A stretch of 64,000 nucleotides of DNA from Psychroflexus curvus (GCF_020164585.1 NZ_JAIQZF010000001.1:62001-126000), one strand, 5' to 3'; shown: positions 6,959 to 16,208, counted from the first letter of the stretch. Made by a program: numbers and translations. The notes: generated from the sequence alone by a model not told the origin.

Positions 6959-8041
6959 CTATGCCTTGTAAAACGGTGGCTTTACAATCACTGCTTTTAT
7001 TTGTTTTTTTCTGATTTGGATAAGGATTTCAGTTCCGAATTTGGCGTATTCTGCTTTGACATATCCCATACCAATTGCTTTTTTGAGACTTGGGGACATG
7101 GTTCCGGAAGTTACATGACCAATACTTTCTCCTTCAGAATTCAGTAATTCATAGTCATGACGCGGGATGCCTTTATCTAAAACTTCAAAAGCGATCAATT
7201 TTCTGGAAGGTCCATTTTCCTTTTCTTTTTTCAGGGCTTCAGCATTGATAAAGTCTTTGGTGAACTTGGTAATCCAGCCCAGTTTAGCTTCAATTGGTGA
7301 AGTCGTTTCATCTATGTCATTTCCATACAGACACATTCCCATTTCTAATCTTAAGGTATCGCGAGCAGCCAAACCAATAGGTTGTATCCCATGCCCCTTA
7401 CCAGCTTCCAAAACAGAAGTCCAGATTTGTTCAGCATCTTTATTTTTGAAATAAATCTCAAAACCACCACTTCCTGTATACCCAGTCGCTGAAATAATAA
7501 CATCCTGAGCACCGCCAAACTCTCCCACTTCAAAGTGATAAAACTTAATATCTGATAAATCTAAGGGGGAAATACTTTGCATCGCTTCCACTGCTTTTGG
7601 GCCCTGTATGGCTAAAAGTGAATACTCATCAGATAAGTCTGAAAGTTTAGCATCAAACGAATTATGAGAATGGATCCAGTCCCAGTCTTTTTGAATATTA
7701 GAAGCATTCACAACCATCATGAATTTTTCAGCATTGAATTTGTAAATGATTAAGTCATCAACAATACCACCAGTTTCATTCGGCATACACGTATATTGCG
7801 CCTGCCCATCCACAAGCTTTGATGCATCGTTGGTGGTGACTTTTTGAATAAGATCCAAAGCTTCTTTACCCTCTACAAAAAACTCACCCATGTGTGAGAC
7901 ATCAAACACACCAAGGTGCTGGCGAACGGTTTCATGTTCTATATTGACACCTGAGTAGGAGACCGGCATTTCGTAGCCAGCAAAAGGAACCATTTTGGCT
8001 CCCAATTGGTGATGAATAGGGTTAAGTGCTGTTGATTTCAT
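6959..8041 (-). CDS. gcvT: Glycine cleavage system aminomethyltransferase (T protein)
   Basis: 360 residues, the normal length. N-terminus [17 protein letters not shown], then [11 protein letters not shown] (about residues 44-54), which contributes to folate binding, [19 protein letters not shown] and [12 protein letters not shown] in the middle (folate and aminomethyl site), and [17 protein letters not shown] followed by the C-terminal beta-barrel with [21 protein letters not shown]. The enzyme transfers the methylene carbon of glycine, held on lipoyl-GcvH, to tetrahydrofolate with release of ammonia. gcvP and gcvH are not nearby, which is usual in Flavobacteriaceae. It is preceded by 434 bp of non-coding DNA that should contain its promoter, and followed by a strong hairpin. 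Confidence 0.97.
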   Translation of the reverse strand: MKSTALNPIHHQLGAKMVPFAGYEMPVSYSGVNIEHETVRQHLGVFDVSHMGEFFVEGKEALDLIQKVTTNDASKLVDGQAQYTCMPNETGGIVDDLIIYKFNAEKFMMVVNASNIQKDWDWIHSHNSFDAKLSDLSDEYSLLAIQGPKAVEAMQSISPLDLSDIKFYHFEVGEFGGAQDVIISATGYTGSGGFEIYFKNKDAEQIWTSVLEAGKGHGIQPIGLAARDTLRLEMGMCLYGNDIDETTSPIEAKLGWITKFTKDFINAEALKKEKENGPSRKLIAFEVLDKGIPRHDYELLNSEGESIGHVTSGTMSPSLKKAIGMGYVKAEYAKFGTEILIQIRKKQIKAVIVKPPFYKA

Positions 8042-8475
8042 GTGCGTATTTTTTTCGTTTGCAAATTTAAGATTAAAATCAAGATTGAGCTCAATTAGCG
8101 GTTATTAACTTTAAGGTAACTAACCGGTATCAAACATGTTCTACTACTAGATTTAAATAATTTATTATCACCCTTTTGCATATAATTTTACGCTACTAAG
8201 ACCTCTAAGCTTTTCGCAAAGGACGCAAATTTATATAATAACGATTAACAATAATTTGCGTGGCTTTGCGCTTTTTCTTTGCAAACCCTCGCTAGAAGTA
8301 AAACTCCGATTTTAATGTTTAAAACAGACGGATTAGTTACAGTTTAAGAGTTAATAATTTATAATCCTCATTTACAACCGTAAAATGCAGATAAAAATCT
8401 AATAAGAAAGCGTTTTTTATTCAATTGCAGATTGGCTATTGAAGGATTTTATCTTTTAAATTTTTGGGGTGTCAT
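8042..8475. other. Non-coding gap with a GCAAAG-type inverted repeat
   Basis: No convincing ORF in six frames. The one structure seen is an imperfect inverted repeat, CGCAAAGGACGCAAAT (8215-8230) and ATTTGCGTGGCTTTGCG (8254-8270), one indel apart. It is a form commonly found as intergenic repeats in Bacteroidota. The rest is AT-rich and must contain the gcvT promoter, but I cannot place it with confidence. Confidence 0.5.
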
Positions 8476-9903
8476 TCAAAATGGAATAGAATTAGGGTCA
8501 ACATACATTCTTTGAAAAGCAGGAGATTCCATTTGGCTTTCTCCTATCAGTTTGGAAGAAAATAATGGCTTTTTTTCTTGAAATGAAGGACGTTCAAAAC
8601 CAGGACTTATTTCCCGCAAAGCTCTATTGAGCAAGGTTTCTTGTGGGTCTCCCAGGTTACCAAGGCTTGAAAAAATTTCAGACTGTTCAATATCTGGCTC
8701 AAGCCCATCAAAAAATCCGGTAAAACCATCTTTATTGGCTATTTTTAAAATCAAAGGCTGTACAGCGTAAGTATGCTCCAGGCTTACATTACTTCTTGAA
8801 AAATTGGGGGAGTCATATAAGGTAACTGATCCTTCAAATTTTCCTGCTGTATTTGTGCCGATTTGTATAACATCGATATAAGGATTTAAAGCATTAATCA
8901 CCAGTTCGCTAGCAGAAGCGGAAGAGCCTGTAGTCAATACATAAACCCTGGTTAGGTTAAGACTATTAATAGGTTCATCTGTAGAGATTTGATCATCAAA
9001 AATTAAATTTTCGGCATCAAAATTTTCGTTGAAAATCTGTTTTGCAAAAATCTGGCCGTTGAATTGACCAGTGATCATGCTGGATAAATCTTTGGCAGTT
9101 TCGATGCTGCCACCAGAATTATATCTTAAGTCAAGAACTAAATCTGTGATTCCTTCAGCAGAAAAATCGGCAAAAACAGAATTGAGTTCAGAATTGAAAG
9201 GTGTTCTGAAGTTGTTATACATCAGATACCCAACTTTTTGACCATTCACATCAAGAATTTTGTGTTCATGAATAGGGTTTTCAGTAAGTTGAATTTTAGT
9301 TAAACTTACTTCTTGATCCAAGCCTACCAAGTCACCTCCCTGAAATTCAGCTAATCCTATCGTATAGCTAGATTGGGATAGAAGCAAATTAAAATCGGTT
9401 TCAGGGGTGAAAGTTATCCCATCAACTCTGTTGAAAATAACTCCTCTCTCAATTCCGGCAACGTCTGCTGGAGAGCCGGGAACCACGTATCTCACGTAAC
9501 CGAAAACCGTTTCAGTATCAATAAATCTTATAAGTCCAAATTCCATACCGTTGGCCAAAGAAATCCCGTCTAAATTTTGTTCTAGCGTCACAAAGTCTGA
9601 AACGATAAAACTAAACCTGTCCTGCACTGCCAATAAGGAATAGAAAAAGTTGACAGGGGAATCTACGCTGGACAGAAAACTGATATACTCCTGTGTGTTT
9701 TCAAACCTGTCGTCTGCTAAGTCTGGGGCGTCACTTTTGTAGACATAAAAAATATTCATGGCTTTCCAGATGAAGTCTTTTATATCTTCTTGATTGGCTA
9801 ATTCATTAATATTTGTAATATTATCATCGATATCATCCTGACATGAAACGAATACGGATAGTGATATGCTTATTAAAAAGAAAAGTCTCAATAGTTTCAT
9901 CAA
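8476..9903 (-). CDS. S41 family peptidase lipoprotein (C-terminal processing protease type)
   Basis: 475 residues. Type II signal peptide: FFLISISLSVFVSC, lipidated Cys 21 followed by QDDIDD. A PDZ-like domain spans about residues 112-200 (YVVPGSPADVAGIERGVIF), and the S41 core follows: DLRYNSGGS (259-267), the nucleophile in TGSSASASE (Ser 330) and the general base Lys 355 in NTAGKFEG, the same 25-residue spacing as in E. coli Tsp. The active site is thus intact. The protein is probably anchored to the outer membrane or periplasmic face and cuts unstructured C-termini. It is divergent from the ECF sigma operon with a 93-bp shared promoter region. Physiological substrates are unknown. Confidence 0.92.
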   Translation of the reverse strand: MMKLLRLFFLISISLSVFVSCQDDIDDNITNINELANQEDIKDFIWKAMNIFYVYKSDAPDLADDRFENTQEYISFLSSVDSPVNFFYSLLAVQDRFSFIVSDFVTLEQNLDGISLANGMEFGLIRFIDTETVFGYVRYVVPGSPADVAGIERGVIFNRVDGITFTPETDFNLLLSQSSYTIGLAEFQGGDLVGLDQEVSLTKIQLTENPIHEHKILDVNGQKVGYLMYNNFRTPFNSELNSVFADFSAEGITDLVLDLRYNSGGSIETAKDLSSMITGQFNGQIFAKQIFNENFDAENLIFDDQISTDEPINSLNLTRVYVLTTGSSASASELVINALNPYIDVIQIGTNTAGKFEGSVTLYDSPNFSRSNVSLEHTYAVQPLILKIANKDGFTGFFDGLEPDIEQSEIFSSLGNLGDPQETLLNRALREISPGFERPSFQEKKPLFSSKLIGESQMESPAFQRMYVDPNSIPF

Positions 9904-9996
9904 AATAAATTTTGATAAAAATAATCAAAATTTAAATAGAAGTGTGAAGATGTAACAAATCCTTTGTTGTGTCGTCTTCATTAAAATAGGTTGTTT

Positions 9997-10506
9997 ATGA
10001 CTTCTGAATTTTATTCTCAGCACGTTATCCCTCTGGAAGGTAAAATCTTCAGGTTTTCACGTCGTCTTTTATCTTCTGAAGACGCTGCTAAGGATGCCAC
10101 ACAGGAAGTATTATTGAAATTGTGGAGATTAAGAGGTCAACTTGAAGACATCAATAATATTGAAGCTTATGCTATGACTACAACAAAAAACCTGTGTTAC
10201 GATGTCTTGAAATCCAAGCATAATAAAACCTTAGAGCTTGTACACAGTAACTATTCAGCACCGAGTTCCTGTTTGTCTTCCGAGATAGAAGCAAGAGATG
10301 AAGTGAGTTTGGTGGCTAAGTTTATCAATGAATTGCCAGAACAACAAAGAGCGGTTATTCAGTTGAGAGATATTGAGCAATTTACAAACAAAGAAATAGA
10401 AGAGATTATGAACATGAACTCTACATCGGTGAGAGTTGCTCTTTCCAGAGCAAGAAAAAAAATTATAAGTGAATTGAAAAAAACTGCAGACTATGGAATT
10501 CGATAA
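9997..10506 (+). CDS. ECF-type RNA polymerase sigma-70 factor
   Basis: 169 residues from ATG 9997; a TTG at 9991 is possible but less likely. Region 2 shows RFSRRLLSSEDAAKDATQEVLLKLWR (described in part, residues 18-43 or so) with the DAxQEVF-like core, and region 4 shows LPEQQRAVIQLRDIEQ, then NKEIEEIMNMNSTSVRVALSRARKK, a typical helix-turn-helix. The absence of regions 1 and 3 marks it as group 4. It should direct RNA polymerase to a small regulon and be held by a membrane anti-sigma factor; the overlapping next gene fits that role. It overlaps the next gene by 14 bp, indicating translational coupling. Confidence 0.93.
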   Translation: MTSEFYSQHVIPLEGKIFRFSRRLLSSEDAAKDATQEVLLKLWRLRGQLEDINNIEAYAMTTTKNLCYDVLKSKHNKTLELVHSNYSAPSSCLSSEIEARDEVSLVAKFINELPEQQRAVIQLRDIEQFTNKEIEEIMNMNSTSVRVALSRARKKIISELKKTADYGIR

Positions 10507-10924
10507 AAAATATATCAATCAACTGCTCAGTTTATATGAAGAAGGGGAAACCACTTTAGAACAAGAGCAAGAGCTGAAAATGTACTTTTCATCTGGAAAT
10601 TACGATAGTGATTTTGAAGCCTATGCTAGTCTTTTTAAATTTTTTGAAAAGGAATCCAATGTTCAATTTAAAGGTGAGGCAGCAATTGAAAAAAAATCAT
10701 CTCGCTATTTCTGGATCAATATAGCAGCAAGCATTTGTATTGTTTTAGGTGGGGTTTGGTTTTATGACTATTATGAAAATCAACAAAAATTGGAAGAAGC
10801 AAGACTTGCTTTTGAAACGACTCAAAATGCACTCAATCTTATATCGATTAACATGAATGAGGGTCTTGAAAAATTGGAATATGTAGAAGTATTCAGCCAG
10901 CAAAAAAATAACTTAATAAAATAA
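10493..10924 (+). CDS. Putative membrane anti-sigma factor
   Basis: 143 residues. A cytoplasmic N-terminal part of about 80 residues (INQLLSLYEEGETTLEQEQELKMYF) resembles the N-terminal segment common to small Bacteroidota anti-sigma-like proteins. One transmembrane helix follows at about 77-93 (FWINIAASICIVLGGVWFYDY), then a short, probably coiled periplasmic tail. No zinc-binding HxxxCxxC motif is present, so it is not a ZAS-type anti-sigma. The role rests on topology and the 14-bp overlap with the sigma gene. It is followed after 4 bp by two DUF4252 genes. Confidence 0.7.
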   Translation: MEFDKKYINQLLSLYEEGETTLEQEQELKMYFSSGNYDSDFEAYASLFKFFEKESNVQFKGEAAIEKKSSRYFWINIAASICIVLGGVWFYDYYENQQKLEEARLAFETTQNALNLISINMNEGLEKLEYVEVFSQQKNNLIK

Positions 10925-10928
10925 AGCT

Positions 10929-11465
10929 ATGAAACAAATTAAATTAATGGGTCTTATAATGACCATCGCCCTTTTGAGCGCAACTGCTACGAATGCTCAG
11001 GATTTTAGTAAGTATGACAATGTGAGAGAAATCACTTCTATAGTGGTAAACAAAGGCATGTTTAGGCTTATGAGTAAACTGGACTTAGACAGTAGCGATA
11101 AAGATGTAAAAGCTTACTTAGACCTGGTTGAAAATCTTGATGATATCAAGATTTATACAACAGAAAGCCTTGAATACGGTAAACAACTTCAGTCCGATTT
11201 TAATACGTTGAAATCAAAAAGTAATCTAGAGGAGTTGATGCGGGTGAACAGTGAAGGCAAGACTGTGAATTTCTACATCAAACCAGGAAAATCAGATGAC
11301 TTTGTCAATCAACTTTTGATGTTTGTCAATTCATCTGAAGCCACAGATACACAATCTGTACTGATGGTCATCAACGGAAATATTGATTTAAAAAATATTT
11401 CGAAGTTAACCAGTCAAATGAATATTCCCGGAGGTAAATCTTTGGATAAACTTAAAGACCAATAG
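10929..11465 (+). CDS. DUF4252 domain-containing periplasmic protein
   Basis: 178 residues with a Sec signal peptide (LMGLIMTIALLSATATNAQ, cleavage after Ala-Gln near residue 24). The mature part has the DUF4252 pattern: ITSIVVNKGMFRLMSKLDLD, a YLDLVENLDDIKIYTTES segment and a C-terminal VLMVINGNIDLKNISKL block. The family is known from Bacteroidota and has no established biochemical role. It is the third gene of the sigma operon and lies 4 bp after the anti-sigma-like gene. The next gene is a shorter relative with a lipoprotein signal, pointing to a duplicated pair that works with the sigma system. Confidence 0.85.
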   Translation: MKQIKLMGLIMTIALLSATATNAQDFSKYDNVREITSIVVNKGMFRLMSKLDLDSSDKDVKAYLDLVENLDDIKIYTTESLEYGKQLQSDFNTLKSKSNLEELMRVNSEGKTVNFYIKPGKSDDFVNQLLMFVNSSEATDTQSVLMVINGNIDLKNISKLTSQMNIPGGKSLDKLKDQ

Positions 11466-11467
11466 AC

Positions 11468-12004
11468 ATGAAAAAGATCATTCTTATCGTATTTGTATTG
11501 GCGACACTTGTGGCCTGCAATTCAAAGCCCAGTCTTCAGGAATATCTGGTTAAAAAAGAAAATTCTGCTGAATTTATTTCCGCCAGTGTCCCTACAAATA
11601 TTCTATTTCAAAATCTAGAAAATTTATCTTCAGAAGAAAAAAGTAGCTTACAGAAAATTGATAAAATAAATTTACTGGCTTTGACTAAGAAGAAAGGGGA
11701 GCCTATTCTTGAGGAAGAGCGTGAAGAATTAAGAAGTATTCTCAACCAGCCAGATTACCAATCTTTACTCAACTTCAGTAGTGGTGATAGAGAAGCACGA
11801 TTACTGTTTGTTGGTTCAGAAGAAAAGATTGATGAGATGATCTTCTTTGGCTATGATTCTGAACTTGGATTATTACTTCTGAGAATGCGAGGAAATGATG
11901 TAAATGCAAATGGCATCTATCAGATTACTCAATCTGCTCAGAACTTGGACATGACCTCCATGTCAGGGAGTTTCGGGAAACTTATTGGCGAACTAGGACA
12001 GTAA
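11468..12004 (+). CDS. DUF4252-like lipoprotein
   Basis: 178 residues. Type II signal peptide (IILIVFVLATLVAC, Cys 17 followed by NSKPS). The mature domain aligns in outline with the preceding DUF4252 protein: LVKKENSAEFISASVPTNIL near the start and a final LDMTSMSGSFGKLIGELG, but with weak sequence identity by eye. Two bases separate it from the preceding stop, so it is co-transcribed. Predicted location is the periplasmic face of a membrane. Its function is unknown; it may sense or relay an envelope signal to the sigma factor, which is inference only. Confidence 0.78.
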   Translation: MKKIILIVFVLATLVACNSKPSLQEYLVKKENSAEFISASVPTNILFQNLENLSSEEKSSLQKIDKINLLALTKKKGEPILEEEREELRSILNQPDYQSLLNFSSGDREARLLFVGSEEKIDEMIFFGYDSELGLLLLRMRGNDVNANGIYQITQSAQNLDMTSMSGSFGKLIGELGQ

Positions 12005-12082
12005 ATAAATTTTCTGATTAAAATAATGTTAGAGTATATGTATCCTTAATTATTTTTTGGATATTTAACAAAACAATTAATT

Positions 12083-12451
12083 ATGGATACTCTAATTTTA
12101 ATTTTTAAAATTGTAATCACACTTGGAATTCTAAACGTCTGGTTACTAAGGTTCAATAAGCAAACTGAATGGCGAGGAGCAGGGGCCGGAAGCATGAATG
12201 ATGAGTTTGCTAAATATGGACTTCCAACCTGGTTTGTGCCTATCATTGGATTTTTAAAACTTGGATTTGCAACATTGCTAATCATAAGCATTTTTCAGGA
12301 TGGTTACAATCTTGGTTTTATTGGTGCAGTAGGAATGGGAATTCTTATGATAGGTGCTATTGCTATGCATATAAAAATAAGTGACCCGATTAAACGCTCG
12401 TTACCAGCATTTCTTATGCTTGTAATGTCCGCTTTTATAGCGTTTGCCTAA
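12083..12451 (+). CDS. DoxX-like small membrane protein
   Basis: 122 residues with four predicted transmembrane helices (TLILIFKIVITLGILNVWLL; PTWFVPIIGFLKLGFATLLII; GFIGAVGMGILMIGAIAMHI; LPAFLMLVMSAFIAFA). The order and the conserved GFLKLGFA region match the DoxX/DoxX_2 superfamily, whose members often sit with redox enzymes; no specific reaction is known here. The gene overlaps the convergent gene at 12448 by 4 bp at the stop codons. It is separated from the DUF4252 operon by 78 bp and is probably a separate transcript. Confidence 0.75.
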   Translation: MDTLILIFKIVITLGILNVWLLRFNKQTEWRGAGAGSMNDEFAKYGLPTWFVPIIGFLKLGFATLLIISIFQDGYNLGFIGAVGMGILMIGAIAMHIKISDPIKRSLPAFLMLVMSAFIAFA

Positions 12452-13140
12452 AGAGAAGTCTTCAAATTTGTAATTTCTATTGGAATTCCAAACACTGATT
12501 TTTTAGTGGATAAGATCATACCAGACTGGGTTTCGACCCAGTCTTTCCATTTAGCCTGAATTCCACCTATAGGAATAATTGAAACCCACATTTGAAAAGA
12601 AGTAGGTCTGTGATTTTCATCTACTTCCCATAAATAAGAATCACCGGGAGTTGTACCACCGGAAATAAAGGTGATCAATAAACTTTTTTTTCCGTCCTTT
12701 TTCACAAGTCTTCTTTCCACAGAATCTTCCATGATTTTATAGGGAGCTATAAGCCAGTAAGAATCGTTGTTAAAATTTCTTATGGAAGTTTCTATCAGGT
12801 TTTCGTAATCTAAATCTTTAGAAGAAATGACCTCACTTTGGTCATAATCATTCAAATCAAGTTTCACCTTATAATCATCAGAACTGACAATGACGTAGTT
12901 TTTGTGTTTATGCCATTCATAAGAATGAACACCTGCAAAAGTCCAGCTTATGATTTTTGTTTTTTCAAAAGCTTCGTAATTCAATTCATTCAAAATTTGT
13001 TGTGCAAGTTGGTCAGCCTCTGGTCCTTTTTTACCATTTGGTAAATCTTCAGATATAAAAAATCCTGTGATAATAAGTATTAGAATAAGACTTAAAACCA
13101 CTATTCCTGTGACTTTAATTATTTTCAAAAAACGTTTCAT
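12448..13140 (-). CDS. Hypothetical single-pass membrane protein
   Basis: 230 residues. One N-terminal membrane helix (VTGIVVLSLILILIITGFFI, residues 12-31) followed by a soluble domain of about 195 residues, rich in aromatic residues and likely beta-sheet (TIISWTFAGVHSYEWHKHKNY; GTTPGDSYLWEVDENHRPTS). There is no recognised motif, and the family is unknown to me. The ATG overlaps the stop of the upstream AcpH-like gene by 4 bp (ATGA arrangement), so the two are translationally coupled. The domain would face the periplasm if the helix is an uncleaved anchor. Confidence 0.72.
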   Translation of the reverse strand: MKRFLKIIKVTGIVVLSLILILIITGFFISEDLPNGKKGPEADQLAQQILNELNYEAFEKTKIISWTFAGVHSYEWHKHKNYVIVSSDDYKVKLDLNDYDQSEVISSKDLDYENLIETSIRNFNNDSYWLIAPYKIMEDSVERRLVKKDGKKSLLITFISGGTTPGDSYLWEVDENHRPTSFQMWVSIIPIGGIQAKWKDWVETQSGMILSTKKSVFGIPIEITNLKTSL

Positions 13141-13733
13141 AAATCCTGATTCAGTTGTTTAATTTTTGATGTGCAAAACTTTCTGATATCCTCAAAAAAC
13201 CCGGTGAATTCCAGATCAAAATCAGCCTGATGAGCCAGATAAATATCGACCCCTTTATGGAGTTGGGTTTCATGTTTAGTTTTGTGATTCATTTGTTTGA
13301 GAATACTTTTCAAATCTTCAAGTTTAGAGTAGCTCAATAACCAGTTATGTTCAATCATATAAGGAACAACTTTGCTTATTTTTTGAGGTAGTAAGTGTTG
13401 ATTATTTTCAAGCAAAAGATAGAATTCTTCAGCAAACACAGTCAATTCTACATCAGAATATTCATTCCAGCGTTTTGCCAGTATATGATCGTAAATCATA
13501 TCGATAACAACGCTGTTATAATGTCTGAGCTCCTCAAAAAAACGATGAGCCCCTTTAGAGACCAAAGGGTGGTGATCTGTAAAGTCATCAATAGCTCGAT
13601 GCAGTAAAATCCCTTTCTGGATTTCCCGTGGATAAGTTTTATAGGACTTGCCTTTTATTTCATCTGCCATGAAGTTTCCTAGTTTTAGGAAGTCATCATT
13701 GCCAGAAAGAAATATATGAGCCAAGTAATTCAT
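13137..13733 (-). CDS. acpH: Acyl carrier protein phosphodiesterase (AcpH family)
   Basis: 198 residues, the normal AcpH length. The N-terminus NYLAHIFLSGNDDFLKLGNFMADEIKG and HRAIDDFTDHHPLV, then MIYDHILAKRWNEY, give the conserved His/Asp metal-binding pattern of the HD-like DUF479 fold. The E. coli enzyme removes 4'-phosphopantetheine from ACP. Some members of this family in other bacteria have unproven function. The gene overlaps the next membrane protein by 4 bp. It is divergent from glmM, with a shared 102-bp spacer. Confidence 0.88.
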   Translation of the reverse strand: MNYLAHIFLSGNDDFLKLGNFMADEIKGKSYKTYPREIQKGILLHRAIDDFTDHHPLVSKGAHRFFEELRHYNSVVIDMIYDHILAKRWNEYSDVELTVFAEEFYLLLENNQHLLPQKISKVVPYMIEHNWLLSYSKLEDLKSILKQMNHKTKHETQLHKGVDIYLAHQADFDLEFTGFFEDIRKFCTSKIKQLNQDL

Positions 13734-13835
13734 AGCTCTAAAATAGATTATTAAGCAGTTTTAGCAAATTATTTATGAGTTAAATCTCTGGACTTGTATC
13801 TTTACACCACAAAAATTTCATCTAAATTTTAATTT

Positions 13836-15221
13836 ATGACACTTATCAAATCTATATCTGGAATTCGAGGCACCATTGGCGGGCAAGTAGGAGACAATCT
13901 TACACCGCTTGACGTGGTGAAATTTTCAGCTGCCTATGGCCAATGGATAAAAACCCAAAGAAACAAAGAGCACTATAAGGTAGTCGTAGGCAGGGATGCC
14001 AGAATTTCTGGCGACATGGTTCAATCATTAGTTATGCAAACCCTGTCTGGAATGGGAATTCATGTGGTCGATCTTGAGCTTTCCACCACCCCAACTGTAG
14101 AAATGGCGGTAACTATGGAAAATGCAGACGGCGGTATAATTCTTACCGCAAGTCATAATCCAAAACAATGGAATGCCTTAAAACTTTTGAATAAAGACGG
14201 CGAGTTTTTAAATGCTGAAGAAGGACTGCAAATTCTGAATTTTGTAGAAAAAGAAGATTTTGAATTTTCTGATGTAGACGATTTGGGTAAAATCACATAT
14301 CACAATGCTTATATCGATCTTCATATTGAAGAAGTTTTAAATTTAGAACTGGTGGACGTAGACCAAATTAAGGATGCGAAAATTAAAGTGGTGGTGGATG
14401 CCGTAAATTCAACTGGAGGTATTTCTATTCCACCGCTTTTGGAAATGCTGGGAGTGGAAGTTGTGAGACTTTACTGTGAACCAAACGGTCATTTTCCGCA
14501 TAATCCGGAACCGCTGGCAAAGCATCTGACAGAGCTATCTCATAGAGTAAAAGAGGAAAATGCTGATTTCGGTATTGCTGTAGATCCCGATGTGGACAGA
14601 TTGGCTTTTGTGGATGAAAAAGGTGAAATGTTTGGCGAAGAGTACACTTTAGTGAGCATAGCTGATTATGTTTTGAGTCGTAAAAAGGGAGCAACAGTAA
14701 GCAATCTGTCCTCATCACGTGCTTTACGTGATGTGACAGAAAAACACGGTTGCAAGTATTTTGCAAGCGCTGTAGGTGAAGTGAACGTTGTCGCCAAAAT
14801 GAAAGAAGTGAATGCTGTTATCGGTGGCGAAGGAAATGGAGGCATTATTTATCCTGAACTGCATTATGGAAGAGATAGTTTGGTGGGTGTAGCTTTGTTT
14901 CTAAGTTTACTTTCCGAAAAACAAATAAAGGTTTCTGAACTTAGACAAACCTACACGTCATACTTTATGGCGAAAGAAAAAATTGAACTCACCCCAGAGC
15001 TGAATGTGGACGCTCTTCTGAATAAAATTCAGGAAAACTATAAAGAAGAAGACATAACAACAATTGACGGTGTCAAAATCGATTTTGAAACGAATTGGGT
15101 TCATTTGAGAAAATCAAATACCGAACCAATTGTCAGAATTTATACGGAAGCTAAAAGTCAGGAAGAAGCAGATGCTTTAGCAAAACGCTTTATCACTGAA
15201 CTAGAAGAGTTGAGTAAATAA
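13836..15221 (+). CDS. glmM: Phosphoglucosamine mutase / phosphohexomutase
   Basis: 461 residues, the standard length of the alpha-D-phosphohexomutase family. Active-site phosphoserine loop TASHNPKQWN (Ser 106), metal-binding DPDVDRLAF near residue 250, sugar-binding GEGNGGIIYPELHYGRDS and a C-terminal phosphate loop KSNTEPIVRIYTEA. The first residues (SISGIRGTIGG) form the usual ISGIRG segment. GlmM interconverts glucosamine-6-P and glucosamine-1-P for UDP-GlcNAc synthesis; PMM/PGM activity cannot be excluded because the specificity loop is ambiguous. The gene stands alone and is closed by a hairpin shared with the convergent acyltransferase gene. Confidence 0.92.
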   Translation: MTLIKSISGIRGTIGGQVGDNLTPLDVVKFSAAYGQWIKTQRNKEHYKVVVGRDARISGDMVQSLVMQTLSGMGIHVVDLELSTTPTVEMAVTMENADGGIILTASHNPKQWNALKLLNKDGEFLNAEEGLQILNFVEKEDFEFSDVDDLGKITYHNAYIDLHIEEVLNLELVDVDQIKDAKIKVVVDAVNSTGGISIPPLLEMLGVEVVRLYCEPNGHFPHNPEPLAKHLTELSHRVKEENADFGIAVDPDVDRLAFVDEKGEMFGEEYTLVSIADYVLSRKKGATVSNLSSSRALRDVTEKHGCKYFASAVGEVNVVAKMKEVNAVIGGEGNGGIIYPELHYGRDSLVGVALFLSLLSEKQIKVSELRQTYTSYFMAKEKIELTPELNVDALLNKIQENYKEEDITTIDGVKIDFETNWVHLRKSNTEPIVRIYTEAKSQEEADALAKRFITELEELSK

Positions 15222-15297
15222 ATCATAAAGTAGAGTATTTCATTTTGATTAAAAAAACACAAAAATAAAGATCCGATTGAAACAAAAATGAAAGCCT

Positions 15298-15338
15298 AAA
15301 TAAATCACCCGGAAGAATCTGTTCGGGGTGATTTATTT
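15298..15338. terminator. Bidirectional terminator between glmM and acyltransferase gene
   Basis: 13-bp stem (AAATAAATCACCC at 15298-15310 and GGGTGATTTATTT at 15326-15338), loop of 15 nt. A-rich left and T-rich right flanks give U tracts on both strands, fitting the convergent neighbours. The right arm overlaps the last codons of the acyltransferase gene. Confidence 0.78.
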
Positions 15339-16208
15339 AATTTTTCTATGCTTCCAGCGCTTGTGCGTCCACAAATAGTAAGCAGGTTCCTCGCGAATTT
15401 GTTTCTCAAGCAGTGTTAGGAAATGATCTGTAATTTGGTAATCTGGAATGGCTTTGGGCTCATCGGTTATAAGTTCAAATACGCATTTGTAATAGCCGCG
15501 TTTTACTTTAGAAATCTTCACGAAAACCACAGCATGATCTAGTTTTTTAGCTAACATTTCTGCGCCTGTATACACAGGAACATTCACACCCATAAAGTCC
15601 TGCCAATGAAAAGCTTTATCAATTTTAGGAGATTGGTCCGATATAAAACCACTAGCTGTCAGTTCTCCTCTCGCATTAACTTCATCCAGTCTATTGACTG
15701 TTTCTTTTGTGGTGATCAGGTAAGAATCATATTTGGCCCTGATATTTCGGACTAACCTATCAAAATATTTGTTCTTGAGTTGTTTGTAAACTCCATAACC
15801 TTTATGATTGATGAATTCTTGTAAAACAAAAATCCATTCCCAATTTCCATAATGTCCTAAGATCAATATAGCGCTTTTATTTTTTTGTTCTAAATCTGTA
15901 AAAATGGATAACCCTTCAAACTGGAAACGCTTTTCGGCTTCTTCTTTTGATATTGAAATCGACTTTATCGATTCAAATACCATATCACATAAATGCTTAT
16001 AAAACTTCTTGGCGATAGCTTCATGTTGTGACTTTGAATAGTCCGGGAATGCAAGTCTTAGATTTTCAATGACTACTTTTTTGCGGTAGGCAAATAGGTT
16101 ATACACCAAAACATAAACGATGTCTGATAAAAGGTAGATAAGTTTAAAAGGAAGTATTGAGATAAGCCATAAAAATGGATACACTAAAACATAAATCAGT
16201 AATTGCAT
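15333..16208 (-). CDS. Lipid A biosynthesis acyltransferase (LpxL/HtrB-like)
   Basis: 291 residues. N-terminal membrane region (QLLIYVLVYPFLWLISILPF) followed by the acyltransferase motif HYGNWE (His 119, Glu 124; HxxxxE) and a downstream DQSPK segment with the hydrophobic TGAEMLAKK block. The family transfers secondary acyl chains onto lipid A at the inner membrane, using acyl-ACP. In Bacteroidota a related enzyme may also act in aminolipid synthesis, so the exact acceptor is unclear. It is divergent from rhomboid with a 55-bp spacer, and convergent with glmM. Confidence 0.86.
   Translation of the reverse strand: MQLLIYVLVYPFLWLISILPFKLIYLLSDIVYVLVYNLFAYRKKVVIENLRLAFPDYSKSQHEAIAKKFYKHLCDMVFESIKSISISKEEAEKRFQFEGLSIFTDLEQKNKSAILILGHYGNWEWIFVLQEFINHKGYGVYKQLKNKYFDRLVRNIRAKYDSYLITTKETVNRLDEVNARGELTASGFISDQSPKIDKAFHWQDFMGVNVPVYTGAEMLAKKLDHAVVFVKISKVKRGYYKCVFELITDEPKAIPDYQITDHFLTLLEKQIREEPAYYLWTHKRWKHRKIK

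Noticed and set aside
14425-14766. 113-aa antisense ORF inside glmM
   Set aside because: Antisense to a strongly conserved coding region; His/Leu-rich composition is that of reverse-frame translation.
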